The notes beneath the pieces were generated by a model that ran no database searches, was not told where the DNA came from, and saw only the letters and a program-made list of their open reading frames with translations. A program made the position numbers and the translations under genes. Positions 34,657 through 42,941 of a stretch of 64,000 nucleotides of DNA are shown piece by piece; within the stretch, counting starts at the first letter, position 1, and the number at the start of each line of letters is the position of its first letter. This stretch comes from DATLSM01 sp963722965 (lineage in GTDB: Bacteria; Actinomycetota; Thermoleophilia; Solirubrobacterales; 70-9), in NCBI GenBank assembly GCA_963722965.1, contig CAVROX010000011.1, positions 1 through 64,000 on the forward strand, in the 5' to 3' direction.

Positions 34657-36513
34657 CTAATCAGGCACGAGGCCGCTGGCAACTCGTCTGGCAAAAGCGA
34701 TCACCGTCATCATCGGGTTCACCCCCACCGAGGTCGGGAACAGTGATGCGTCGGCGACGTAGAGGCCGGCGAGGCCGTTGACCGAGCCGTCGACGGCGCA
34801 TACTCCCGCGCTCGGATCGGCGCTGATCCGCGCCGTGCCCATCGGGTGGAAGGCCTCAAGTCGCAACTCCGCGGGCTTTAAGACCCTCGCCTCAAACTCG
34901 GGCAGCTGCTCGGGTGAGAGCGTGCGAACCCCGGCAACGTTGGGGTAGACCTCGCTCGCCCCGGCGGCAAAGTGGATCTCGGCGGCGCGGGCGATGCCGA
35001 AGCTGAGGCGGCGGGCATCTTCGTCGGTCAGCCGGTAGGTGGCACGCAGCGAGCCGTCGCCGGCGAGCCCGACCCGCCCGCAGGAGCGGTCGGAGAGGTG
35101 GACGCCAATCGAGCCGACGTGGCCGAAGTCAAGCATCGCCCGCTGGTGCTCGCGACCGGTTCCGAGCAACCAGGCGCCGCCGAAGGCCAGCGGCGTGAAC
35201 GTCGCCTCAAGCAGGATCTCCCGCGATGCCCACTCATCGACGTAATAGCTCTGCATCACTCCCTCCCAGCCACGCACCTCCTCCCCGTAGCGGGCCCCGA
35301 CCCAGCAGGCGGGATGGATGTGGAGGTTGCGGCCGAGCTGGCGCCCGCCGAGGCCTGAGCGCAAAAGCAGCTCCGGAGTGCCCAAAGCGCCGCCGGCGAC
35401 GATCACCGCGTGGCGGACGTGTACGCAGTAGCTATTGCGCCCGCCGCCGCTGACTGTGCAGCGCACGCCGACCGCCCTGCCGTCCTCGACCAGGACTGCC
35501 TGCGCCCCGACCCCGGTGCGGATGCGGGCTCCCGCGGCGACCGCGCGCGGCAGGTAGCTGACGTGCATTCCCTGCTTGGCGTCAATCTCGCAGCCAAACG
35601 GGCACGAGCTGCACTGCACGCAGTTGCCCGCATTGCGCGAAATCGGGCCGCCGCTGGCGCCCAGCGACCGCGCCCCCTCCATCGCAAGCTGGCCGTTTCG
35701 ACCCATCCGCTCGGGGTCAAGCGGCGCCACACGCAGGAACTCCTCGGCCTCGGCGTAGTCGGGCTCAAGCTCACTGGCCCAGGTGATGCCGTAGCGCAGC
35801 CGCCAGTCCGCCAGCACGGCCTCGGGTGCACGGAAGCAGGTGCCGGAGTTGATCACCGTCGTACCGCCGAGCGTCCTCGCCACCGGGACCGGGATCGGCG
35901 GCCGCCCTTCGGCGATCGTCAGGCCGCTGTCGCGGTAAAGGGAGGCGATCGCCTCAAGCGGATCGCTTGGGTAGCTCTCGCGGTCGAAATGTTGCCCGGC
36001 CTCCAGCACGATCACGTCGAGGCCGGCCTCGGCCAAGGTCGCCGCGGCAACCGCGCCGCCGGCGCCTGAGCCGACGATCACCACGTCACATTCCTCGCCG
36101 TCGCCCTGGGGATCCATCTCACCCAGCGAGCCGGCCGGCTCGGGCAGCGAGCCGTCGGCCAGCGAGCAGCTGCTCCTGAACCCGATCCGGTCGCTGACCT
36201 GCGGGTTGACCGAGTAACCGAGGGTCGAGAAGACCTTCGCCATCAAGATCAGGTCGTGGAGGAGGCCGAGGCGCGAGCCCTCCATGCGACGCAGGAAGTC
36301 CTCGCGGGTTGGGAGGTCCAGGCGGCTAAAGCGCCAGGGGAAGGGCAGCCACTCAAATACCCACAGCGCCAGGCGCAGGCGGGCGAGGACGCGCGGGGAG
36401 GTCGAGGTGAGGAATGCCGCCAGCGGGCCGGATACCTCGACATCGCGCTCGGCCGCCGGCAGCCCGTCGATGCCCGGTGCCATCGCTTCGCAGATCGCGC
36501 TCAGCGTTCCCAA
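34657..36513 (-). CDS. GMC-family oxidoreductase, long-chain alcohol oxidase-like
   Basis: FAD-dependent oxidoreductase of 618 residues. A 140-residue N-terminal helical extension precedes the dinucleotide fold (VVIVGSGAGGAVAAATLAEA, about 143-162). A Cys cluster (GNCVQCSSCPFGCEIDAKQG) and the GMC signatures VIVAGGALGTPELLLRSG and HPMGTARISADP follow, then the C-terminal SLFPTSVGVNPMMTVIAFAR. The arrangement (extension plus C-x2-C-x2-C-x3-C cluster) matches fatty alcohol oxidase-like GMC proteins rather than choline or glucose oxidases. Substrate is unknown. A small four-helix membrane protein lies 30 bp upstream in the same direction. Confidence 0.85.
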   Translation of the reverse strand: MGTLSAICEAMAPGIDGLPAAERDVEVSGPLAAFLTSTSPRVLARLRLALWVFEWLPFPWRFSRLDLPTREDFLRRMEGSRLGLLHDLILMAKVFSTLGYSVNPQVSDRIGFRSSCSLADGSLPEPAGSLGEMDPQGDGEECDVVIVGSGAGGAVAAATLAEAGLDVIVLEAGQHFDRESYPSDPLEAIASLYRDSGLTIAEGRPPIPVPVARTLGGTTVINSGTCFRAPEAVLADWRLRYGITWASELEPDYAEAEEFLRVAPLDPERMGRNGQLAMEGARSLGASGGPISRNAGNCVQCSSCPFGCEIDAKQGMHVSYLPRAVAAGARIRTGVGAQAVLVEDGRAVGVRCTVSGGGRNSYCVHVRHAVIVAGGALGTPELLLRSGLGGRQLGRNLHIHPACWVGARYGEEVRGWEGVMQSYYVDEWASREILLEATFTPLAFGGAWLLGTGREHQRAMLDFGHVGSIGVHLSDRSCGRVGLAGDGSLRATYRLTDEDARRLSFGIARAAEIHFAAGASEVYPNVAGVRTLSPEQLPEFEARVLKPAELRLEAFHPMGTARISADPSAGVCAVDGSVNGLAGLYVADASLFPTSVGVNPMMTVIAFARRVASGLVPD

Positions 36514-36543
36514 CTCGGCGGCCGAGAGCCCCGGCGCGGGTCT

Positions 36544-36987
36544 TCAGCCAGGCTCGACCGGACGGCCGATCCGGCCGATCAGCGACCAGAGCCAGAGCGC
36601 CACCAGCACAAGCGAGCCGTCGAGGAGGAAGTTGAGCAGGTAGATGAAGACGTGCTGGTCAAAGATGTAGAAGCCGAGCGCCGAGAGCGAGGATGCCGTC
36701 TTGCCCACCGCGAGGAGCAGCAGCAGGGAGCGGTAGCGGACCACGTCCATCTGCGCGATCAGGCAGATCCCGGTGATCACCACCATGTAGGAGAAGGCCA
36801 GCCCCAGCCAGAGCTGCTCGGTGCCGTGGGGAGCGCGGACGAATCCGCCGAGGTCGCCGCCGAGGTCAGAGATCGTGTCGAGGACGGCGTTGGGCGCGGC
36901 GATAAAGAGGATTCCCACCACGGCGAAGCTGACGGCGAGCAGGCGTAGGGCGAAGACGACGAATCTCTCAGTCCGCTTCCCCCGCAT
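36544..36987 (-). CDS. Four-helix membrane protein upstream of the GMC oxidoreductase
   Basis: 147 residues from ATG 36987 (MRGKRTERFVVFALRLLAVS). Helices at about 11-30, 54-76, 82-102 and 112-135 (FIYLLNFLLDGSLVLVALWL). It resembles small DoxX-like or uncharacterised integral proteins, but no signature is decisive. A longer frame begins at 37029 and would overlap the gatC promoter region. The 30-bp spacing to the GMC gene suggests one transcript and possibly a membrane partner for that oxidase. Confidence 0.7.
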   Translation of the reverse strand: MRGKRTERFVVFALRLLAVSFAVVGILFIAAPNAVLDTISDLGGDLGGFVRAPHGTEQLWLGLAFSYMVVITGICLIAQMDVVRYRSLLLLLAVGKTASSLSALGFYIFDQHVFIYLLNFLLDGSLVLVALWLWSLIGRIGRPVEPG

Positions 36988-37043
36988 CCGCCGGCACTCT
37001 AACTGGCTGGGCAGCCAAATGGCCGACACCTACAATCACGCGG

Positions 37044-37334
37044 GTGATCGATCGGGAGCAGGTTCTCCATCTCGCAAGGCTGGCCCGGCTGCGCCTCGAT
37101 GCGGATGAGGTGGCGAGGATGACGGGGGAGCTCTCGGGGATCTTGGAGCACGTCGATCGGATCGCCGCGCTGGCGCTGGAGGACGTCCCGCCGACCTCGC
37201 ACGTGGTGGAGCTCGAGAACGTGCTGAGGCCCGACCGGCCGCGGCCGAGCTGGCCCAGGGATGTCGTGTTGGCGCAGGCTCCCGATCCGGTCGACGGCTC
37301 GTTTCGGGTTCCCTCGCCCCAAGCCGACGGCTGA
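37044..37334 (+). CDS. gatC: Glutamyl-tRNA(Gln)/aspartyl-tRNA(Asn) amidotransferase subunit C
   Basis: Small 96-residue subunit that wraps GatA and GatB. IDREQVLHLARLARLRLDAD and ELSGILEHVDRIAALALEDV are canonical, as is the C-terminal DVVLAQAPDPVDGSFRVPSP. GTG 37044. Its stop overlaps the gatA ATG (TGATGG). Together with gatA, gatB and a single gltX, this points to indirect Gln-tRNA synthesis. Confidence 0.95.
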   Translation: MIDREQVLHLARLARLRLDADEVARMTGELSGILEHVDRIAALALEDVPPTSHVVELENVLRPDRPRPSWPRDVVLAQAPDPVDGSFRVPSPQADG

Positions 37335-38774
37335 TGGAGGAGATTCTCGAGCTGACCGTGACTGAGGCGACGGCGAAGGTCGCGGCCGGGGAGATCTCGT
37401 CGCGGGAGTGCTCTGAGGTCTGGCGCGGGGCCGCGGCTGGGGATCAGCTGAACGCCTATCTGTGGCGGGCCGAGGACGATCTGGGCGAGGGCGAGGGACC
37501 TCTCGCCGGTATTCCGGTCGCCGTCAAGGACATCTTCTGCACCGAGGGTGTGCCTACCACCGCGGCTTCCCGCATCCTTGACGGCTACCTGCCCCCCTAC
37601 ACGGCGACGGCCGTGCGGAGGCTGACCGAGGCCGGTGCCTCGGTGCTCGGCAAGACCAACATGGACGAGTTCGCCATGGGCTCCTCGAACCGAGAACTCG
37701 GCCTTCAGGCCACGTCCAACCCCTGGGACCTGGAGCGCGGTGCCGGGCGGCTCCTCGGGCGGCTCCGCCGCCGCGGTGGCCGCCGGCGAGGCGCTCTGGG
37801 CGCTCGGGCACCGACACCGGCGGCTCGATCCGCCAGCCGGCGGCGCTCTGCGGCGTCGTCGGCATGAAGCCCACCTACGGCGCCGTGTCGCCGCTACGGC
37901 CTCATCGCCTTCGCCAGCTCGCTCGACCAGATCGGGCCGCTCACGCGCACCGTGTACGACTGCGCGCTGCTGCTGCGCACCATCGTGCGGGCGCGACCCG
38001 CTGCGACTCGACCAGCGTCGGGCTCGCCGGCGAGCGCTCGCAGCGCCGAGCCGGAGCGGCTCGACGGGCTGCGCTTCGCGGATGCCGAGCGAGTACTGGC
38101 GCGAGGGCATCGAGCCCGGCGTGCGCGCGCGCTTCGAGGAGACGCTTGGCGCATGATCGAAGGAGCTCGGCGGCAGCTGCGTCGAGATCAGCCTGCCGCA
38201 CACCGAGTACGGCTCTGCCGGCCTACTACATCATCGCGCCGGCCGAGGCCTCCGCGAACCTGGCGCGCTTCGACGGCGTGCGCTACGGCTACCGCGCGAC
38301 GGGCGCCGGCGACCTGATCGAGATGTACGAGCGACCCGCGGCGAGGGCTTCGGCCCGGAGGTCAAGCGGCGCATCATGATCGGCACCTACGCGCTCTCGG
38401 CGGGCTACTACGACGCCTACTACGGCCAGCGCGCAGAGGGTGCGCACCCTGATCGCGGCGCGACTTCGACGGCCGCCTTCGCCGAGGTCGACCTGCTCGT
38501 CTCGCCCGACCTCGCCCACCGTCGCCTTCCGGCTCGGCGAGCGCACCGCCGACCCGCTGGCGATGTACCTGAGCGACATCTGCACCGATCCCGGTCAACC
38601 TCGCCGGCCTGCCGGCCATCTCGATCCCGCTGCGGCCTGCCGGCGGCGGGCCCCACTGCCGGTCGGCTTCCAGCTCATCGGCGCCGGCCTTCACCGAGAA
38701 CCGCTGCTCGAGCGCCGCCCACGCACTCGGAGCAGGCGATCGCGCGTTCGACCGCACGCGCCCGGGAGGTGCAG
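37334..38774 (+). CDS. gatA: Amidotransferase subunit A (multiply frameshifted)
   Basis: Amidase-signature subunit that releases ammonia from glutamine for transamidation. The N-terminus is clean: PLAGIPVAVKDIFCTEGVPT with the catalytic Lys, and ASVLGKTNMDEFAMGSSNRE. From about 37,738 single-base indels recur. Correcting them gives VPGGSSGGSAAAVAAGEALW, TDTGGSIRQPAALCGVVGMK (Ser-cisSer-Lys region), PTYGAVSRYGLIAFASSLDQ, SEYWREGIEPGVRARFEE and TYALSAGYYDAYYGQ. The exact 3' end is uncertain and lies close to the gatB GTG. Essential in organisms lacking GlnRS, so sequence error is more likely than inactivation. Confidence 0.85.
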
Positions 38775-40249
38775 GTGGCTCGAGCTGGAGCGCCGGTGTA
38801 TCGGCCTCGAGATCCACGTCGAGCTCGACAACGCAGACCAAGATGTTCTGCGGCTGCGCCGTGACCAAGGGCGACGAGCCCAACACGCACACCTGCCCGG
38901 TCTGCCTGGCGCACCCCGGCGCGCTGCCGGTGGTCAACGAGCGCGCCGTCGAGTACGCCGCGCGCATCGCCGCTGGCGCTGGAGCTGCGCGGTGCGGCCG
39001 CGCAACATCTTCCACCGCAAGAACTACTTCTATCCCGACCTGCCCAAGGCCTACCAGATCAGCCAGTACGACGAGCCCCTGCCGTGGCCGGCTGGTTCGA
39101 GTACTGGGTCGGCGACGAAGCTGACGTGCCGCATCAACCGCGTGCACATGGAGGAGGACGCCGCCAAGCTGGTCCACGCCGGCGGCGACGCCGGCCGCAT
39201 CGCCGGCTCCGACTACTCGCATGGTCGACTTCAACCGCGGCGGCACGCCGCTGATCGAGATCGTCACCGAGCCCGACATCCCGTCGCCCGAGGCGGCCCG
39301 CGAGTTCCTGCAGCAGCTGCGCAACCCGGTCGCGAGCTCGGCGTGAGCGAGTGCAACATGGAGGAGGGCCAGATCCGCTGGGACGCCAACATCAGCGTGC
39401 GGCCCGGCCGGCAGCGAGCGAGCTGGGCACGCGCACCGAGCTCAAGAACATGAACAGCTTCCGCTTCCTGCAGCAGGCGCTCGAAGCCGAGCTTCCCGCG
39501 CCAGATCGAGCGTGCTCGAGGCGGGCGGCACGATCGACCAGGAGACGCTGCACTTCGACCCCGAGACGGGCGACCCACGCCGCTGCGCTCCAAGGAAGAG
39601 GCGCACGACTACCGCTACTTCCCCGAGCCCGACCTCGTGCCGCTGGCGCCCACCGAGGAGATGCTGCGTGCGGCGCGATCGCTCGCTGCCAGAGCTGCCG
39701 GCGGCGCGGATCGTGCGCTACCGAGAGGAGCTGGGCCTGGCGCCCGATGCCGCGACGCTGCTCGCCGCTGACCCGGATACCGCCGCCTACTTCGAGCAGA
39801 CCACGGCGGCGGCCACCGGGATCGAACCGCGCGTGGTGGCCAACTGGGTCAGCGGCGAGCTGGCGGCCGCCCTGCGCCAGGACGGCGCCCAGACCAGTCC
39901 CTCGCAATCCAAAGTCAAGCCGGCCGCACTGGCTGCACTGGTGGTCCTGGTCCAAGCGAGGAAGGTCTCCCATGGCAGCGCCAAGGCGGTGCTGGCGAGG
40001 CTCGTCACCGAGGGGGGAGATCCGGCCGAGATTGTCGAGCGGGAGGGCCTCGCCCAGATCTCCGATTGCGGCGAGCTGGGCGAAATAGTCAGCGCCGCCG
40101 TTGCAGCGAACCCGGAGGCCGCAGCCCAGGTCCGCAGCGGTAACGAGAAAGCGATAGGCGCAATCGTCGGTACCGTGATGAGGGAGACCAAGGGTCGCGC
40201 CGACGGGGGCGAGGTGAACCGCCTGATCCGCGAGAGGCTCAACCGCTGA
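38775..40249 (+). CDS. gatB: Amidotransferase subunit B (multiply frameshifted)
   Basis: tRNA-binding and kinase-like subunit that activates Glu-tRNA(Gln). GTG 38775 follows GGGAGG. Removing extra bases gives VAELERVIGLEIHVEL at the start. Conserved pieces then alternate frames: MFCGCAVTKGDEPNTHTCPV (zinc Cys), NIFHRKNYFYPDLPKAYQIS, RVHMEEDAAKLVHAGGDAGR, ECNMEEGQIRWDANISV, LGTRTELKNMNSFRFLQQAL. From about 39,680 the frame is clean through LPELPAARIVRYREELGLAP to the YqeY-like tail and stop. Dense indels end abruptly at that point. Confidence 0.87.
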
Positions 40250-40263
40250 GCGCGATCGCAGCA

Positions 40264-40288
40264 ACTTTGTAACAGACTGTCACAAAGT
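40264..40288 (+). promoter_or_regulatory. Near-perfect 25-bp palindrome overlapping the ndh promoter
   Basis: Left arm ACTTTGTAACAG (40264-40275) and right arm CTGTCACAAAGT (40277-40288) are complementary except at one pair (A40271/C40281). TTGTAA (40268-40273) and TACCTT (40291-40296) are separated by 17 bp and could be the -35/-10. That puts the start of transcription at about the ATG (40303). A repressor here would block the promoter directly. The half-site spacing does not fit Rex or CRP consensus; a TetR-like or redox regulator is possible. Confidence 0.55.
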
Positions 40289-40302
40289 GCTACCTTGGCC
40301 GC

Positions 40303-41574
40303 ATGGCCTGGAACGTCGTGATCGCCGGTGGGGGCTTCGGCGGAGCGATGGCGGCGCGCGAGCTGGAGCGGTTGATGGCGCAGCAGTCGGTCCGCCTCGT
40401 GCTCGTCAACGAGGCCAACTTCATGCTCTACACGCCGTTTCTGCCCGAGGCGGCGGCGGGAACGCTGGAGCCGCGCCATGTCGTCACGCCGCTGCGCGAA
40501 ATCCTCAAGCGCACCTACTTGCGGCTTGGATCGATCGTCGGCCACGACCCAGAGCAAAAGACGGTCGCCCTGCGGGCCAAATACGGCGATCTCGAGACGC
40601 TCCCCTACGATCAGCTGCTGCTCGCGGTGGGATCGGTGTCCCGGGTGCTGCCGCTGCCGGGCCTGGCCGAGCACGCGGTTGGCTTCAAGTCCCTCGCCGA
40701 CGCGATCTGGCTGCGCAACCACGTGGTCGAGACGCTGGAGGAAGCCAACGCGACCGAGGACCCGGCTCGCCGCGACGAGCTGCTCACCTACGTCTTCGTC
40801 GGTGGTGGCTACGCGGGGCTCGAGGCGCTAGCCGAGCTGCAGGATTTTGCCGCCGACGCGATGGAGAGCTACCCCCGCGCCAGGCTGCACGGGATGCGCT
40901 GGGTGTTGGTCGAGGCGAGCGGCAGGGTCCTGCCGGAGATCGACGCTCAACTCGCCGAGTATGCCCTGCGCGAGCTGCGCGGGCGGGGAATCGACATCCG
41001 CCTGCAGACGACCCTGGAGGAGGTCGGCGCAAACTCGGCCCGGCTCTCAAGCGGCGAGACCCTGGCGACCCAAACCGTAGTCTGGACGGCGGGTGTTGCG
41101 CCGCATCCCAGCCTGCGCGAGCTCAACGTCCCCCTCAACGAGCGCGGCCAGGCCCCGGTGGATGAGTTCCTGAAGGTCGAGGGAATGGACTCGGTCTGGG
41201 CGGTCGGCGACTGCGCTGGGGCACCTGACCCGCGTGGTGGCCTGTGCCCCCCGACCGCCCAGCACGCGGTGCGCGAGGGTCCGCGAGCGGCGCGAAATAT
41301 CGCCGCGGCGCTCGGCGTCGGCTCGGCTCGGCCCTTCGGCTACCGCAGCACCGCCTCCTTCGTCAACCTCGGCCGCTATAAGGCCGTCGGCAAGGTCGGC
41401 GAGCGGACCTTCCGCGGCTTCCCCGCGTGGTGGATGGCCCGCAGCTACCACATGAGCCAGATTCCGGGGGCCGCCCGCAAGGCCCGCGCGGTGCTCGACT
41501 GGACCGCCGGCCTGCCCTTCAGCAGAGACATCTCCGAGGTCGGCACCATCGGCCATCCCAAACCGTTGAAATAG
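40303..41574 (+). CDS. ndh: Type II NADH dehydrogenase
   Basis: Non-proton-pumping NADH:menaquinone oxidoreductase on the inner face of the membrane, 423 residues. FAD-binding NVVIAGGGFGGAMAARELER, the NADH-binding YVFVGGGYAGLEALAELQDF, TVVWTAGVAPHPSL, and the second FAD contact DSVWAVGDCAGAPD...PPTAQHAVREG. The C-terminal region (FVNLGRYKAVGKVGERTFRG, FPAWWMARSYHMSQIPG) forms the membrane-associating end. Quinone is likely menaquinone given the men cluster in this window. The promoter appears leaderless and operator-covered. Confidence 0.9.
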   Translation: MAWNVVIAGGGFGGAMAARELERLMAQQSVRLVLVNEANFMLYTPFLPEAAAGTLEPRHVVTPLREILKRTYLRLGSIVGHDPEQKTVALRAKYGDLETLPYDQLLLAVGSVSRVLPLPGLAEHAVGFKSLADAIWLRNHVVETLEEANATEDPARRDELLTYVFVGGGYAGLEALAELQDFAADAMESYPRARLHGMRWVLVEASGRVLPEIDAQLAEYALRELRGRGIDIRLQTTLEEVGANSARLSSGETLATQTVVWTAGVAPHPSLRELNVPLNERGQAPVDEFLKVEGMDSVWAVGDCAGAPDPRGGLCPPTAQHAVREGPRAARNIAAALGVGSARPFGYRSTASFVNLGRYKAVGKVGERTFRGFPAWWMARSYHMSQIPGAARKARAVLDWTAGLPFSRDISEVGTIGHPKPLK

Positions 41575-41578
41575 GGCG

Positions 41579-41896
41579 ATGGGCTACGAGTACCTGGTCA
41601 TCGCCTTCTTCTTCGGCCTCCCGACCGCGATCATCGGCAAGCGCAAGGGCAGCTCGTTCTGGCTGTGGCTTTTGATCGGCACCGTGTTGCCGGTCCTCGG
41701 CCTGCTCGTGGTGATCTTCTACCGCTCCGAGCGCAACGAACCCGAACGCCAGTGCCCCACCTGCCGCAAGGCCGTCAAGCTCTACGTCCAGGTCTGCCCC
41801 CGTTGCGGCACCGATCTGTACCTCCCCGACCCGGCCGAAGTCCGCCACCCCGGAGTGCGTAGGGGCCCGTGGGGTCCTACCTCAACCAGGTCCTGA
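41579..41896 (+). CDS. Small membrane protein with zinc-ribbon tail
   Basis: 105 residues. Two membrane helices, about 3-20 (YEYLVIAFFFGLPTAIIG) and 27-46 (FWLWLLIGTVLPVLGLLVVI). A cytoplasmic zinc ribbon with CPTC...CPRC spacing (C-x2-C-x14-C-x2-C) follows. It starts 4 bp after the ndh stop and may be co-transcribed. Its last 20 bp overlap the 3' end of the opposing glycosyltransferase gene. Function not known. Confidence 0.7.
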   Translation: MGYEYLVIAFFFGLPTAIIGKRKGSSFWLWLLIGTVLPVLGLLVVIFYRSERNEPERQCPTCRKAVKLYVQVCPRCGTDLYLPDPAEVRHPGVRRGPWGPTSTRS

Positions 41897-42941
41897 CGAT
41901 CGCGTTGGCGAAGCCGAGGCCGTAGCGCATCACCGCCGGCTTCTTGGAGTGTCCGTGGAGGCGGGGCTCGACCGTGATTGGCACCTCCTTTGCCGGGATC
42001 CCCCGCTTGATCGCCTCGATCATGAACTCGGAGGTGTGGAACTGCTCCTGGCGGAGGACGAGCTGGGGGAGGACCGTGGTGCGGACCGCGCGGTAGCCGT
42101 TTGAGCAGTCGGTGACGTGGGTGCGGGTGATCAGGGAGACGACTCTGTTGAAGAAGACGATGCCGAGCTCGCGGGCGAAATGATTGCGGTCGGCCTGGCC
42201 GAGGATGCGCGAGCCGTGGGCGACGTCTACCTCCCCCTCGAGGACCGGCCCGACCAGTCGCTCCATCTCCGCCGGAAGGTGCTGGCCGTCGGCGTCGAGG
42301 GTGACGACGACCGCGGCGCCGGAATCGACCATCAGCCGATAGCCGGTGCGCAGCGCTGCGCCGCCGCCGCGGTTGATCACGTGACGGGCGACGATCGCCC
42401 CATGCTCGGCGGCGACATCGCCGGTGCCGTCGCGTGAGCCATCGTCAACGACCAGCACCGCCGTTGGCAGCCCGCAGACCTCGGCCGGGATCTGGTCGAG
42501 CACCTGACCGATGCTCTCGGCCTCGTTGTAGGCCGGGACGAGGACCGCGACCCTGCCTTGAAAGCGGGCCGGCAACTCCGCCTGTCGGAACTCCTCCCAG
42601 GCGAGTCCCTCGAGCACCGCCGAGAGCTGGCGCGAGTTGCGCGCCGCCTGCGAAAGCGCCCGCAGGATGAGCAAAAAGAGGACGAAAATCGCGAAGACGG
42701 CGAGGCCGAGAATCCGGCCGCCGTTTCCCTTTTCAAAGGAAAAGGCCGAGAGCAGCCTGTCGGTGATTTCGGTGCCGGAGACGATCGCCAGGCCGATCCC
42801 CGCCGCGAGCAGGATCAGCACGTCGACGTTGCGCAGCGAGTGGCGGCGGAGGAGCGCGTAGGCGATCAGCGCGATCGCGGCGATCAGACCCGCGCTGCGC
42901 AGCGCGGTCAGTTCTGCCGGGAGGATGCTCGCCTGGACCAT
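41877..42941 (-). CDS. Membrane-anchored family 2 glycosyltransferase with N-terminal DUF2304-like region
   Basis: 354 residues. The first 100 residues have three membrane helices (LIAAIALIAYALLRRHS, VLILLAAGIGLAIVSG, LGLAVFAIFVLFLLILRALS) and look like DUF2304, normally a separate small partner protein. A GT-A domain follows: RVAVLVPAYNEAESIGQVLD, AVLVVDDGSRDGTGDVAAEH, the DxD-like VVTLDADGQHLPAEME and the C-terminal FMIEAIKRGIPAKEVPIT. This resembles polyprenyl-phosphate mannose/glucose synthases. Such enzymes make the lipid-linked sugar used by GT39-type transferases, two of which lie directly upstream in the same direction. Confidence 0.88.
   Translation of the reverse strand: MVQASILPAELTALRSAGLIAAIALIAYALLRRHSLRNVDVLILLAAGIGLAIVSGTEITDRLLSAFSFEKGNGGRILGLAVFAIFVLFLLILRALSQAARNSRQLSAVLEGLAWEEFRQAELPARFQGRVAVLVPAYNEAESIGQVLDQIPAEVCGLPTAVLVVDDGSRDGTGDVAAEHGAIVARHVINRGGGAALRTGYRLMVDSGAAVVVTLDADGQHLPAEMERLVGPVLEGEVDVAHGSRILGQADRNHFARELGIVFFNRVVSLITRTHVTDCSNGYRAVRTTVLPQLVLRQEQFHTSEFMIEAIKRGIPAKEVPITVEPRLHGHSKKPAVMRYGLGFANAIVRTWLR

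Noticed and set aside
36968..38203. Long minus-strand frame of 411 codons opposite gatC/gatA
   Set aside because: It is a high-GC shadow frame; the plus strand carries clear GatC and GatA sequence.
40264..40288. Rex or CRP/FNR binding site
   Set aside because: The half-sites resemble TTGTGA/TCACAA, but the spacing is one base longer than those consensus sites.
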